In this document: positions 21,200-33,577 of the stretch, piece by piece
Layout: each line of letters starts with the position of its first letter
Numbering within the stretch: position 1 is the first letter of the stretch
Assembly (NCBI GenBank): GCA_028274465.1
Contig: JAHHQI010000106.1
Span: 124,001 to 188,000, forward strand
Direction: 5' to 3'
Length of the DNA: 64,000 bases
From: Plantago ovata
Taxonomy: Eukaryota; Streptophyta; Magnoliopsida; Lamiales; Plantaginaceae
Notes under the pieces: generated by a model
Told to the model about the DNA's origin: nothing
Databases searched by the model: none
What the model saw: the letters and a program-made list of their open reading frames with translations, nothing else
Made by a program: the position numbers and the translations under genes

Positions 21200-24100
21200 T
21201 TATATTGAGCCTCAATATAAGGGGGATAGGAAGTTCGATAAAAAGGAGGAAGTTAGGAGATTAATTTTGCAAGAGAAGGTGGACTTTGTTTGCTTGCAAG
21301 AAACTAAGAAAGACTCGTTTGATAGGAGGGAGGTGGAAAGATTGTGGGGTGGTCCTAATGTGGATTGGGTTTTCTCAAGCTCCTTGGGAGCCTCCGGTGG
21401 TATCCTTTGTATGTGGAATATTGATATTTTCCAAAAGTCGTCCTTTTGGGGGGAGGATGGAGCAATCGGCATAGTAGGTAAGTGGAATGGGATAGAGGTC
21501 AACATTGTTAATGTTTACGCCTCTTGTATTTTAGAAAAGAAAGAGGCACTTTGGCTTGCTCTTAAGGCTCGTATTGAGGAGGACAAGGAGGGGCGTTGGT
21601 GCATTTGTGGTGATTTTAATGCAATAAGGAAGGCGTCGGAAAGGAAAGGAAAAAGAAGGATTGCGGGAATGACTATCTCGAAGTCTTTCAACAATTTTAT
21701 TGAAGATTCTAACCTAGTGGATGTTCCTTTGTGTAGAAGAAAATTCACTTGGTATAGAGACAACGGGAGATGTTGTAGTAGGTTGGATCGCTATCTTCTT
21801 TCGGAAAATTGGCTAAAAACGTGGCCTTGTTTAAGTCAAGTGGCGGTGAAAAGGAGGATATCGGATCATGTTGCAATTGTTTTGAAAGAGGATGGAAGGG
21901 ATTGGGGTCCCAAACCATTTCGGTTTATAAATGGATGGTTGAAAGAAAAAGGTTTTGCACTTCTCGTGGAAAAGTCTTGGAAGGAAGCGGGTATAACGGG
22001 TTATGCAAGTTACGTGGTGAAAGAGAAACTAAAAAGGTTGAAATCTCTTCTAAAATCTTGGCATAAGGAGAGTTTTGGTTCGGTGGATAAGAAGATTCTT
22101 TTATTGGAAGAGGAACTAGCATCCTTAGACTTAGCGCTAGAGAAGGATCAACATGAAAGAAGGGTCATGGGGACGGGGCAGTTTATTTCCAGCAGCCAAA
22201 CTGGATCACCTCGACCAGTTTCACACCAAACAGGAGCTGAATTAATTTTTTCTGGGGACCAGCAAATGGAGTACAACCGAACCGGGACCATTCCAACCAG
22301 ACCAGAACAGCCGGCTTCAGACCGCTTGCAGAACCGGACAGGTCTGCTCAACGCACAGAACCGGGAGGACCGGTCCATTGCTGACGGCCAGCAACTACAA
22401 CCCAGGAGACCAGATCGCCCAACCAACCACCAAGGCAGTTCTTATCAGCGGACAGAGTCAGAGAAGGATACAGGGGACGTTTCAGGCCAAAGAGAAGAAG
22501 AATTAATAGAGGAAAACAGTGAGGTGGTGGAGGAATCAAGAAGAAGGAATCTTATGGTGGACATCCAAAATCTCCTCAATTGGAAAGGAGCATTGAAACA
22601 TCAACAAGCTAAGTCCAAATGGATTAAAGAGGGGGATGCGAACACGAAATACTTTCACACCTCGTTGGCAAGAAGAGGGAGAGCAAAGTTGTTGAAAGGA
22701 ATTCGGATCAAGGGCAATTGGCTAGAGGATGTCAAGGAGGTTAGAGAAGGTATTTATGACTTCTTCAATAATCATTTTCAAAGAAGGAGTGTCGACTCCT
22801 TTGGTGTTCGAGGACTTGATGGGTCTTCTCTTACGGAGTCTTCGAGAGATGTCTTGGAAACTCCGTTTAGTGAAGTAGAAATAAAAGAGGCGGTGTGGGG
22901 TTGTGGGATTGACAAGAGTCCGGGGCCGGATGGTTTTGGAGGTGGTTTCTTCAAATCAATGTGGGAAGTGGTAAAGGAGGACCTTTGTAAACTCTTTACC
23001 GAATTTCACAAGTCCGGGAAACTTTGTAAAGGGATCAATAGTACGTTCATCACACTCATACCGAAGACATCGAATCCGGTAGGCTTAGGTGAGTTTAGGC
23101 CTATTTCTTTGGTGGGGAGTGTGTACAAGATTGTGGCAAAAGTTCTAGCTAACCGGTTGAGTAAGGTGTTGGAGGAGGTGATTTCCGAAAACCAATCGGC
23201 TTTTATTGGTAACCGGAATATTCTTGACGGGGTCTTAGTTGCAAATGAAGTTTTGGATGAGGCGAAAAAGAGGAAGAAAGAGATCTTTTTATTCAAGATT
23301 GATTTCGAGAAAGCCTATGACTCTGTGAGTTGGGAGGCACTTTTTAGAATGATGGAGTTGTTGGGATTTGGAGATCGTTGGATTCGGTGGATTAGAGAGT
23401 GTATCACTACGGTCTCCGCCTCAATTCTTGTTAATGGTTGCCCAACAAAGGAGTTTCATTTCCAAAGGGGGTTGAGGCAAGGTGACCCCCTTTCCCCTTT
23501 CCTCTACCTTGTGATGGCGGAATGCCTTAGTAGGATGATTAAAAAAGCATGTGTGGAAGAGGTTTTTAAACCGGTGTTAGTTGGAAAGAATAAAATCCCT
23601 TGTTCCCTTTTACAATTTGCGGATGATTCTCTAATCCTTGGAGAAGCACGAGTGGAGAATGTAGTAGCAATAAAGGGGATTTTGAGGTGTTTCGAGTTGG
23701 TATCGGATTAAAGATCAATTTCCAAAAGAGCAAGCTAATCGGGGTGGGGGTTAGTGGGGAAACTCTTGAGTCGTGGGCAACTTTTCTTGGTTGTAAGGTG
23801 GAAGCTACTCCCTTTACGTATTTGGGTCTCCCCATTGGTGGTCTAGTTAGAGAGAAAAGTATGTGGAAGGAGATTAAAAATAAGTTCTCAAGAAAGTTTG
23901 GTCGATTGGAAAACAAATATCTTTCCATTGGGGGAAGAGTGGTGTTTATAAATGCGGTTCTTCAAGCCCTTCCTTTGTACTTTCTTTCCTTCTTCAAAGC
24001 TCCTATTAACATCCTCAATGAGCTAAAAAGCCTTCAAAGAAGATTCCTATGGGGGGGAAACATTGATAAGGAAAAAAGGAAGATTTCTTGGGTAGCTTGG

Positions 24101-25249
24101 AAAGAAGTGTGTAGACCCAAGGATAAGGGAGGCCTTGGGGTGAAAGATTTGAAGGATTTCAACCTTGCTCTCCTAGGGAGATGGAGTTGGAGAATTTTAC
24201 AAGGAGGGAAAGAGCTTTGGGTGAAGATTCTTGAATCGAAGTATGGCTCTTGGGAAGAGAATGTGAAGGTGATTCTCAAAGGGAAAAGAGTACCTAGGTT
24301 GTGGTCGGATTGGTGGCGAAACTTGATTACCTCCATAGGTGCTAAGGAGTGGTTTGAAAAGGGTTGCCAAAAGTTGGTAGTGGATGGAGCAAAAACATCC
24401 TTTTGGGAGAATAGATGGGGAGGAAGGCAAGAGGTGTTTAAGGAGAAATTTCCAAGACTTTTCAATTTAGACAAGAGAAAAGATTGTAAGGTGAAGGAGA
24501 GAGTGGTGTGGAGGGAAGGCAAAGCGGTCTTTGAGGGAGATTGGAGAAGAAACTTGTACGAGTGGGAAAAGGAGGAGGAAGCTAGTTTGAAAAGCCTTGT
24601 GGAAGCATCAAACCGAGGGTGTGGCAACGAGGACACTTGGGTTTGGACAACAAGCAAAGATGGTAAGTATTCAACAAAAGAAGGATATAGTGTCTTGCAC
24701 GAGTTTGAGGAAGATGTAGTTCTCCAAAGATGGGCAAAGGAGATTTGGTGTAAAGTGACACCTCTTAAAGTGAATGTTTTCATTTGGAAGGCCATGCAAG
24801 AAAGGATTCCGACAAAAGTAAATCTTGAAAGAAGGGGAGTATTCTTTAGTGAAACGGAAAAAGCTTGCAAGTGGTGTGGTGTAGGAGAAGAGACAACTTG
24901 GCATATCCTAGGCGGGTGTCATTTTGCAAAGATGGTGTGGAGGTTAGTAGGTGTTTGGCTTAGAGTGGACTATGCGTTGGGAAATAGCCTAATCGAAAAT
25001 TTGGAAGCACATATTGCAAGTGCTCCAAAAGGGGTAAAAGAAGCGTGGCAATTGATTTGGCATTGCACATTGTGGAATCTATGGGTGGCAAGAAACGAAA
25101 GCCTTTTTTCCGGAGAAGTCATCAATCCATTCCAAGTGGTGGAAAAAATAAAATTGAATAGTTGGTTTTGGTTGAAAGGAAAAAATAAACTTAAGATCCA
25201 TGATTCTTTTGGCTCTTGGTTTATGGAACCCCGGCTTTGTTTGAGTTGA
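21197..25249 (+). pseudogene. LINE ORF2: endonuclease, reverse transcriptase, zf-RVT; two frameshifts
   Basis: ORF2 starts at the ATG at 21197 (MIILSLNIRGIG, the first endonuclease motif). It shifts frame near 21245 and continues as VDFVCLQETKK, CICGDFNAI and RRISDHVAIVL, covering the endonuclease. RT motifs follow: GIDKSPGPDGFGGGFFK, FRPISLVGSVYKIVAKVLAN, FLFKIDFEKAYDSV, GLRQGDPLSPFLYLV and the catalytic FADDS near 23620. A likely 1-bp loss near 23705 ends the frame at 23711; the rest (LGLPIGG, RFLWGG) is in another frame to 25249. The zf-RVT zinc region is near 24870 (CKWCGVGEETTWHILGGC). An unusual in-frame segment lies at 22165-22500. Confidence 0.9.
22165..22500 (+). other. compositionally odd in-frame segment inside LINE ORF2
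   Basis: Between the endonuclease and RT regions, about 110 codons rich in Gln, Arg, Thr, Pro and Ser (for example RTGTIPTRPEQPASDRLQNR) interrupt what is normally a short lysine/glutamate-rich linker. The DNA is richer in C and in CCGG/CCAG motifs than the flanks. The reading frame is kept throughout. I see no flanking duplication. Origin unknown. Confidence 0.65.
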
Positions 25250-26870
25250 GAACGTGGGAAAGGAGGGAGTGGCAGTGGAGGAGGGTTGGAAAGTCTAATA
25301 TTTCTGCTAACATTTGTTTCTGTTGTAGCTAGCCAAACTCATGTTGGAGGTTTTGTGATTAGATGGTTTCGGTAGCAGGGAGATTTATTACTTCCTTATA
25401 TTTCCATTGCTATTCTGGGGAAAGAGGAGGAGAATGGATTTGGTTGTTGAGCCGGTCTATAGTGGGCAGACTGACTTGGGAGCTTTTATTTCCAGTTCAT
25501 GATCCCTGGCCTATCTCTAGCGTGACATGTTCACTGGCCTAGGACCTTCTGGCTTATTTATTGCTCTTTCCACTGCACTATTTTGCTATCATTGTGCAGG
25601 GATTAAAAAAGGTGATGGGGGTGACAATGGTATTTTGCAGGCTAGGACATTGACTTTAAAGGAAAGATTGAGTGGTTGGGATTAATTTCATGCGTGGACT
25701 TACCTACTGGATTGCACTGGTTATGAGTTGTGTACCATGCTTATTGTTCCCTCCACTTCTCTTGTTACTATTCTATTATGTGGTTATTCCTGTGCAGGGG
25801 TAAAATGGCGTGGCATGGTATGATGAAGGAGATATTGTTGCTCATCTCTATCCAGTAAGCTGCTTTGGTAAGGATTGGTAAAGCTTTTTCTCCCCTTGTA
25901 TCCCTTTTCTCGTGTTGGTGGGGCTTTAAATTGCTTGCCACTTGTTGGTTGTGTGTACTTACGAGGAGGGCTAGGATTAACATACTCGTAGTCATCCCGC
26001 TAAATCCTTGGCGTTTGATGAAGCCTTCGTATGTCCCTAGCTTAAAATGCTCGTTGTAAGTACACTTTCCGACATAGGGTGTAGGAGCGTGACCACATGA
26101 GAAACCCGTTGCTATCCCGGACCACATCTTTAAATTACTTGCCACTTGTCCGTAAGGACATAGGGTGTAGGAGATTGGCTAGGGGTGGTATATTGAAACT
26201 TTTTTGAATTGACGGATTGGTCGATTTGGCGATTGCTCCCTGGTTCGTTATTGGTTGTCATGAGAAGAGTAAAGAGGCTTTTTTTACCCCCCATTGAGTT
26301 AAAGCACGAATCTGTTCCAGGTCTTGATTGGCGGTGGCTTTGGTTCCTACTCATGTAGTTTGTTTTTTAGACCCCTGTTGTCTCCTATGTTTCATTGTTT
26401 CCTGCTTTGACTTGGCTAGAAGAATTTAGCATCATTTGGGAGCTTTGTTATTTGCGAGTCTTGGCTTGATTCTTGTGAGGTTTATTGTACCCCCCTTAGT
26501 GTTGATTGTGAGGAGCCTTTGGAATTATTTCTTCTCCGTGATTGATTTGCCAACCAAAAGGGAAAATCATTTTTCGGGATTACTAAGTCACCTAGACTTG
26601 AACTCGAAATTTATGCCCCCCTTCCATTGGACTTGACCATGAGTTGGTGGTACAACTTGCAATCCCCCCAGATCTTGGCCTCTTGCTAGTAAGATGGACA
26701 TACTAGACGAGGGGGGGGCCAAGAATGTGGCGGTCATAACGGACGTTGAAATGATTCTAGTGGGTCTCTATAGGTTTTGGTGTAATTGTTGCTTGGCAAA
26801 GGGGCGCATTTCTTATGCGTTTCTTTGGTGTACTTGTTCGGGTTATTTGAATAAAATTTTTAGCCGTTTC
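25250..26870 (+). other. LINE 3' region, 1.6 kb
   Basis: No coding frame. It contains a direct duplication (AAATTGCTTGCCACTTGT near 25929 and AAATTACTTGCCACTTGT near 26133; GACATAGGGTGTAGGAG near 26072 and 26157). It ends in AATAAAA and poly(A). It is long for a plant LINE 3' untranslated region, so an older insertion inside it is possible. Confidence 0.55.
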
Positions 26871-26893
26871 AAAAAAAAAAAAAAAAAAAAAAA

Positions 26894-28232
26894 CATATGC
26901 TCTCTTGCTCTCTTCCTCTCTTCTGTAGATGAGTTGATCTGCAGCTATTAGATTCGTTCAGGTTACACGACCCCGGTTGGGCTACCAGAATATACTACTT
27001 TCACAAACTCTATGCCACACACAACTAATTCGGGAAATACAAACCACTACGGACTACTAGTACATACTCTCACATAAACAGTGTGGAATCAACATAAATT
27101 TATGGTGGGCTCCACTTGTTAATGTGTTAGACGCTTAATGTCACGAACATCCTAATTTGTTCCCTTTGTTTTACTACATTAGATCTTGTGTGAGTTGTGA
27201 TTTACCCAAGTAGATATCTCCTTTCCTCCAGGTACTCGTATTTGGCCTGTCGGTGAATATTTCGACACTATCAACAGAATACCTGATCACTTCTGAGTGA
27301 TGAGTCTTATGACCATGCGTATTCTTCATCAACACAGTATTCTGCGGATCCAGTCTCTTCATAAACATCTTAAATGTCTTTTCGATTTTCTAAAGTATTA
27401 TTTTGCAAATATGATTTTTTATAAGATGAATGAACCGATTGGAAGCTAGAGTATAAATTAGAATCATCATGCTCTACCCTGCTACCGAAAGCTTAATTTC
27501 TGTGAGACCCCATAGCTTTACTTTCAGGCTTTCAGCTCTCGCTATAGAAGAGCATTGAAATCTTGTGAATACTATTATGTACTACATATGTTTTCTGACA
27601 AAGATCAAATTCTAAACCCAATCAAACACAATGAAGTTCAAGTTAACGATAAATAGTTTAGTGATTTTCTAATTAGCTTCTTGGGCTAAGCATTAAATTC
27701 TACTTATATATTGCAGTGCACACCCATCATATAATCATGAGTCAATACATCATAAGGGACACAACATATGATAGAATAAACCGTATTAGTACACGATCGC
27801 GATGTAGAATTTCCTTGGGGAGAGATGGATTCTTCTGAAAAAAGGTTGAGTCATTGTCGTTTGTTATACCACGTCATCTGTAGATAGTTTCCTAATTCCT
27901 AGCCACACTCCTTTGTCGTAGACTCGTAGTAGAAATTTTATGTGGTTCATTTCAAAGCATTTCTTATTGGATACTAGAGAATTGGTCCTCCCAATATGTG
28001 ATGGCATGGCATGTATAGCTATTAGCGAGTGAGGACCTGGAAATGATTGGTGATCGCTGGTCCTCATCACAAACTTTCCCCATCAATTACTAAAAGTTTC
28101 GATCGCCTTATTAAGCAATATGCTCTCATTTTGAAGAATCAAGGACCACTCTTATTTCCAGGGATTAGCAGCGTATCATCAATACAACTCAAGTGTTCTT
28201 CAGTCCAATGAGCATTTACATTTAGTAAGTTC
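26894..28232. other. gene-less stretch
   Basis: AT-rich, with no domain-bearing frame, RNA gene or recognisable element. A 64-codon minus-strand frame at 27174-27368 has no family I recognise. Confidence 0.5.
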
Positions 28233-28234
28233 TA

Positions 28235-28504
28235 CTTCCTCCATCCCATAACCAGGGTTATATTTTAAAAAAATTGATTCTTTAAATATATCATTTAACC
28301 TCGTATTAATCTCGACTCGTACCGAAAAAAGTAAATTCTAAAATTATATTATTAAAATATAATAATTATATTTGATATTTTGATAATATAACTTTATAGA
28401 TTACTTTTTCGGAAAGATTTGAAATAAATACGAGGTCAAATGAGACAATAAAAAGTCAACAAAATTGAAATGTAACCTTGCTATTTGCTATGGGATGGAG
28501 GAAG
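28235..28504. mobile_element. Stowaway-like MITE (270 bp)
   Basis: Perfect 16-bp terminal inverted repeats CTTCCTCCATCCCATA and TATGGGATGGAGGAAG, flanked by TA on both sides (28233-28234 and 28505-28506). AT-rich interior with no coding. TIR form and TA target fit the Tc1/mariner Stowaway group. Confidence 0.92.
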
Positions 28505-28506
28505 TA

Positions 28507-29344
28507 TTATATTACTCTCGGCTAATGCGGGTTTAGTTTACTCTCCCGCTGTAATTTAAAATGTTTTACCGCACTTATATAATGCTAATACTAGACAAAT
28601 GCATGAAGATCAACTTGGTCTATCAACTATGAACAAGTTTTGTTAAACACAGTCTCAATTCCCATTTGCCATGCGACCCTGCATGCCAGACCCTTCCACT
28701 CAAGATAAGGTTTAAATAGGGTACATGACTTGACCTAGATTTAAGCTTGAGATTTGTAATTGGAATTTGAGAGTACACTACCTACATCTACATGAGTGCT
28801 GGTCCCGTTCCACACATGCTTGAACTAATATTGTCACATATTACAATTACATGTAAGGAAAGAACATGGAATCTAATGAACCGAGGAATAGTTTATCTCT
28901 TCAAGTGGGGAACAGATGGAGCAAGTTTAAATTCTTAGAGTTGAAAACAGAGTGAAGTACTCAATCAGTGAGTCACCTTGGGGCAGACTGCAGAGGGGAT
29001 GGGTATCTAAATATCTGTCATATAATGTATATATTTTAGGATAATGAAACAGACGTATGATCTTTCTTTGCCATTAACATATATGGCGGAGGACAAACCG
29101 AGTCCAAGTAATTTGGAATATTTAGATATTGCCTTTTCAACATTTAAAAGGGGCAGAATATATGGGTTGATAAATTGGTCGTACTCCGCTTGAATCATTC
29201 CCAATCAGGACCGAATTCTGGTAAGGATTCCTCATACTAATACATACGGTAGTACTCAGATACCAGTAATAGTACATCACTTAAGCTAAGAACCCTTGAC
29301 AAAGACCTAGAATAAAGTTTTGACGTATGGTTAGTTAAGGACTA
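28507..29344. other. gene-less stretch
   Basis: I see no gene, RNA gene or recognisable repeat here. Confidence 0.5.
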
Positions 29345-29797
29345 TCCGTATGTTTGGTATAGTATCAAAGTTTTGGGGAAAAAATTCAAGTCCTTCAATA
29401 GTAATAACTGAGTTATATTTGAGTTTTCTGTTTCTTATATGTTTAGTTTGGACTTAGGAGCTATAGTGAAGTTAAACTGTAAATATAACTCCAAAACCAA
29501 ACATAATCGGAGTTATAGTCCTTAACCGCTATGGTAAGGTTTTACTGTAAATATAAATCCAAAACCAAACACAATCAGAGTTATAGTCCTTAACCAAACA
29601 TATCCGAATTGTTGGACTATAACTGTGAATATGTTTGTGTTGGGGTTATAGTTACAACTTACAACCGTAAAGCTAACTCAAATTTGTAAACAAAACATGA
29701 CCCCAACCATAAAAGAACTCAACTATAACTCAGTTACTCATGGACTCACCATTCTTCCTAACACAATTTCTCCTAGTACCATATACCAAACATGTGG
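29345..29797. mobile_element. MITE-like inverted-repeat element (about 450 bp)
   Basis: Ends ATGTTTGGTATAGTAT and ATACCAAACAT are inverted. Inverted similarity continues inward (AACTGAGTTATATTTGAG near 29406 against CTCAACTATAACTCAGTT near 29720), giving imperfect arms of about 90 bp. The centre has a 68-bp tandem duplication starting at 29477 and 29545. No clear target duplication, so the superfamily is not assigned. Confidence 0.6.
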
Positions 29798-30109
29798 TTG
29801 AGTTTTTAGATTGAGCACTAGGCAAAATAATCCAGATGATGTATACACGATCAACACCTATTTGATGTGGTAAAATTTAAAATTTTGGACTGGCCTGGAA
29901 AAATTTGGGTTTTCGTACAATATACAAATTTCTCCTCAAACAACTTCTACCAATGGGAGGTGTTCTCTGGCTTTCACTAATGATGCTTTAGAGGTAAAAC
30001 AGGAGACACAGGTCTAATATGCTCTACTTGAGCTGCTTGGTCCTGAAAGCAGCCCTTTTAGAATATACTACGAGATTGTGCACCACACACGCACACCATT
30101 AAAATCAAT

Positions 30110-30192
30110 TCCACAGATAGTCTAGCTGGTGCAGATGAATTCTTAACTTGATTCTTAAGGCTGAAGGTCGTGGCTTTAATACCATACTAGCA
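30110..30192 (+). mobile_element. tRNA-like SINE head
   Basis: TAGTCTAGCTGGTGCAG resembles a box A and GAAGGTCGTGGCTTTAATACC a box B at tRNA-like spacing. No cloverleaf is complete and no clear A-tail follows, so it is more likely a decayed SINE than a tRNA gene. Confidence 0.4.
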
Positions 30193-30549
30193 AAATATAG
30201 CCAGTTTCTCTAGATGTGCACTTCTTAGGTGTAAAAGATAAGACACAGCTTTTCAGGTCGACATTGGTTGGTCTCTGAATATTTTTTTCACAAGTGAAGT
30301 AATGAGCAAAAACGAGTTAAAGAAAATAAAAACACAATGCAGATAATAGATAAACAGGCAGAAACATGTGATCACCAGTACAATGGCAGTGCTAAACTAA
30401 ACAAGTACATCATGAGGCACATAGTTATATTACTAATCACTAGTAAAACACCCATTTACATGTTAAGAATATCCTGCCAGCATTTAAATAAACACAACTT
30501 ACATATATGCTACCAATGACTCTGAGCTGTTTGTCATTGACTTATTCCA

Positions 30550-33036
30550 TCACAATACAGATTCTTCTCCAGCTTCTGCAAGTTTTTAAAAGAGAAAAAT
30601 TCATGTTCCATCGCTCCTTGATATAGAAAATGAAGGGGGAAAGAAACAGGGGGGAGTTAAACCTTTCCCGGGGACTATGATGACTGGTGCTACTTTACAG
30701 TTGTGGAAGCAATATTCGCTCACACTTCCTTGCAGTACACTGCATAAAAAGAACAAAATAAGCTGGTCACTCTAGAAAGCTTAGGAGGCCCTGTCATCAA
30801 GCAATTTATGTTTGAAGTAAAGGCATTACTGAAGCTTCATAATATTCAAATAGGTAAGCTCTCCAGAAGTGGAACAAACCTTTGGATCAAGCTCCTGCCC
30901 CTGGTGCCAAGAACTACAGCAGCCGGCTTGAGCCTCTCTGCTTCTCTGCATATAGCTTTACCGGGTTCTCCTTCTACAATCCTAGCCTTTGTCTTTACCT
31001 GTTGTGTTACAGGTACATAAGTGTTACTACATTAAAGCATTGAACAAGATAAACACAATCCATGTCAAGCACTTGGGTAATAAGAATCGCCATTGCATCC
31101 CCAAAAAAGTGAAAATCAGAGAATACGTGTTAGACATTCATTTTGAGGTTTGAAAAATTGACGATGCTCTTGAACCATGTAAAAGGTTACTAGAAACAGT
31201 AAAGTGATACTAATGTATGGTCACATCCTTAAACTTGTGCAATCAACAATGGAGAAAAGTAAACTTGAGATATACTACTTCAGGTATCTGCTGCACAAGT
31301 TACTTAAACCAAACTTGAAACATACTAAGCAATTTGAACAATGTGGTATTTGTTTCTGAAGACGAACCCACCAAACCTCAAAACAACCCCCTTTAGATGG
31401 AATAGGATCATTTATGAGAAATATGGCTTCAAATATAAGCAATTATAAACAGGCACAGCAGTGATTTACATTGACCAGGTATAAGACTCTCCATCATGAA
31501 AAGACTTCTAAAATAGTTTCAGAACATAACAATCTTGTAGAGAAGGCAAGGACCAAAGCTCATATAGACACTTCACTATACTGTTCGCTAAAAGTTACGA
31601 AAGGGAACGCAGGATCATGAAACAAAATAGCAGCATTATTTCTAAAGAGAGAGATGCTGTAACCAATCGTACATTCACTTGCCGTACTATGTCGTTTCTC
31701 AGATACATGTGCCAAATATGCTATCTCTCCTCATCAACTAGCTACATGAACAACAGAATGCAAGGAAAATATAGACCACACCAAATTTTTGTTATTTTCC
31801 TCAAGTTTAACCTATTAAATGAACAACAGAAATATAGACCACACCAAATTTTCTTTATTTTCCTTAAGTTTAAGATTAGAATTTTGTTTCAGCTTGAACT
31901 TGATTTACCTATTAAATGAACCGATCTAGAACTTCTCGCAAAAGAACTCCAGTTACTCAATTTATGAAGTTGTCAAGTGAAGTTGCTCAAAGTGTCAAGC
32001 TAGAAAAACAAAAATGATAAGAGATGCTCATACTTGATTATATAACTCTAAAACACACTCCTAAAGAGTCGTCTCACCCTAGAAGACAACCAGGTTAACT
32101 AGAATATTACCACACACTCCAACTTGAAGAATGTGTAAAGCTACACTCCACAAACATTACAACGTTCCTGAAGCTGCAAATGCTAAATGTAGTCTTCTAC
32201 CATGTCCAAGATAGGCTACACAGCATAACCCAATTTGTGAAAACAAACTGTAAAATCTCAACATAGCAACCTCAGATGGTAAAAGATGACCAATTATCAC
32301 GCAAATGTTAAAACACGCTTCTAAAAATCTGTTCCACACTATGACAAAACTACTTTGTGGAATGATAACCATGTGCCAGAATTCCAACTCAAAGAATGTA
32401 GCTATGTCTAATCTACAACATCACCTGGAATGGGTAAAAATAACTACACCATTCCTGTAAACAACCAAGCATTCGTGCGATCTACAAATGCTAAATCATA
32501 TACTATATATATTCATAATAGTTTAACACAGCCTCGATTCCTAAATATAATAATAATACTACCACGTTCATTAAAACAAAGCAGCAGCAGAAATACAAAT
32601 ACTAGTGTGAAAACAAGGTAAAATCTCACCATAGCAACCTCAAAGGCCTCCACAGCAAGCTTCTCCATGAGTTGCTGTGTCATCTCATACACAAGCTCAT
32701 TCCTAAAACCTTCAATCAATAACCAATCAACAAAACAAATCAGTGACAGCAACAAGATATACACATCATTATATCATTCAATACATCTAAAAAACTACAC
32801 ATACTGGATACGGCGTGAACAAGGTGAAGCGTGTCAGAAAGGCGGCAGAGATGCGTGACGACCCAATCAAACGCGTGCTTACTGTTTGGGCCGTGATCGA
32901 CGGCGATTACAATGTCGCGGCCTCTCCGCCTCTCACCGGTTTCTCTGCCGAGTTCCGGATCGGGTACGACCGGTATCAGCGAAGGGAGAACGACTTCCTT
33001 CCAGCTGTACTCTTCGTCTTCCATTAGCGGCTCCAT
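30550..33036 (-). CDS. RD2: universal stress protein, RD2-like (five exons, 176 aa)
   Basis: Exons: 33036-32801, 32702-32630, 30998-30880, 30739-30663 and 30575-30550. All introns are GT-AG and phases match, giving 176 codons plus TGA at 30552-30550. The protein begins MEPLMEDEEYSWKEV, then RRRGRDIVIAVDHGPNSKHA starts the UspA fold and HLVHAVSS ends the second strand. The nucleotide-binding motif G-2X-G-9X-G(S) is intact in GTRGRSLIQSVLQGSVSEYC, and VAPVIIVPGK is the last strand. Such soluble proteins bind ATP/AMP and are linked to dehydration and other stress. Intron 2 is long (1631 bp); the others are 87-140 bp. The original promoter is displaced by the Copia insertion at 33177. Confidence 0.95.
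30999..32629 (-). other. intron 2 of the stress-protein gene, with internal duplication
   Basis: A copy of the exon 2/intron 2 junction lies inside the intron. The plus-strand segment 32237-32275 (CTCAACATAGCAACCTCAG part) repeats 32606-32643 (CTCACCATAGCAACCTCAA part). In the intronic copy the donor GT is changed to TT. Other weak direct repeats occur between 31980 and 32400. Confidence 0.6.
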
Positions 33037-33171
33037 TTTTGGTCAAATTTGGAAAAATTAAAAAAGGGATGCGAAACAGTTATGCGGGAAAAGGTTTTTG
33101 GTTTGGGGATGAATTGTGCGTGTATGATGTGAGGTGGAGGGTGTGTCGTGGGTTGGTGTAGCAGACGAGAC
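33037..33171 (-). promoter_or_regulatory. remaining 5' leader of the stress-protein gene
   Basis: The 135 bp between the start codon and the Copia target duplication. No TATA box is obvious on the minus strand, so it is probably 5' untranslated sequence. The original upstream DNA resumes at 39091. Confidence 0.55.
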
Positions 33172-33176
33172 GCCAT
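33172..33176. repeat. target site duplication GCCAT (left copy)
   Basis: GCCAT at 33172-33176 matches 39091-39095 immediately outside the Copia LTRs. Confidence 0.93.
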
Positions 33177-33560
33177 TATCAAAGAGAGAAGAAGCAAAGT
33201 ATCATAGCCTATCTCAGAACAATGGGTACAGAAGAAAGAACAAAGGCTGAAGTTGATAATTCGTCTAAATCCGCCGCGCCACTTCCTATCAGACCGCGAA
33301 TTATCAATAGTGAACTTGTAAATAGGCAGCTTTGGGTAGAAAACGTGCTTTCCATAATGCACGACTTTTGTGTATAGTTTTTACAATTTCTAGTTTAATT
33401 ATTTTCTTTCCCCCTTGTATAAATATCTAGCTGATAGATTTCATTTTCATTCTGTAACTTTACAATCTCAGTTCAATAAAACAGCTCATTATTTACTCTC
33501 GTTTTTCAACTATGGTTTCTACTTGTTTGCATCGATCTTCTCCAGCTACCATTTCTGAGA
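33177..33560 (+). repeat. Copia 5' LTR
   Basis: Carries TATAAATA at 33418-33425 and AATAAA at 33475-33480, placing promoter and poly(A) signals in the last third. The first 201 bp are the sequence that, in the 3' copy, encodes the C-terminus of the polyprotein. Confidence 0.95.
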
Positions 33561-33577
33561 TGGTATCAGAGCCAGGT
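33561..33577 (+). other. Copia primer binding site (tRNA-Met)
   Basis: TGGTATCAGAGCCAGG starts at the first base after the LTR, the standard complement of initiator tRNA-Met. Confidence 0.93.

Larger units (their letters stand above)
19985..26893 (+). mobile_element. L1-type LINE, 5' end probably truncated, with poly(A) tail
   Basis: Contains ORF1 remainder (to 21199), ORF2 with endonuclease, RT and zf-RVT regions (21197-25249), a long 3' region and a poly(A) tract at 26871-26893. The tail follows AATAAAATTTTTAGCCGTTTC, typical of plant LINE ends. No clear target duplication was found. It abuts the leader of the Athila-type LTR on the left. Confidence 0.88.

Noticed and set aside
24034..24870. 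278-codon minus-strand frame
   Set aside because: It is antisense to the LINE ORF2 zf-RVT region, which has clear protein motifs on the plus strand.
33024..33362. Minus-strand frame joining Copia LTR to the RD2-like leader
   Set aside because: Antisense of the LTR-encoded polyprotein tail; the same frame recurs at the 3' LTR with unrelated flank.
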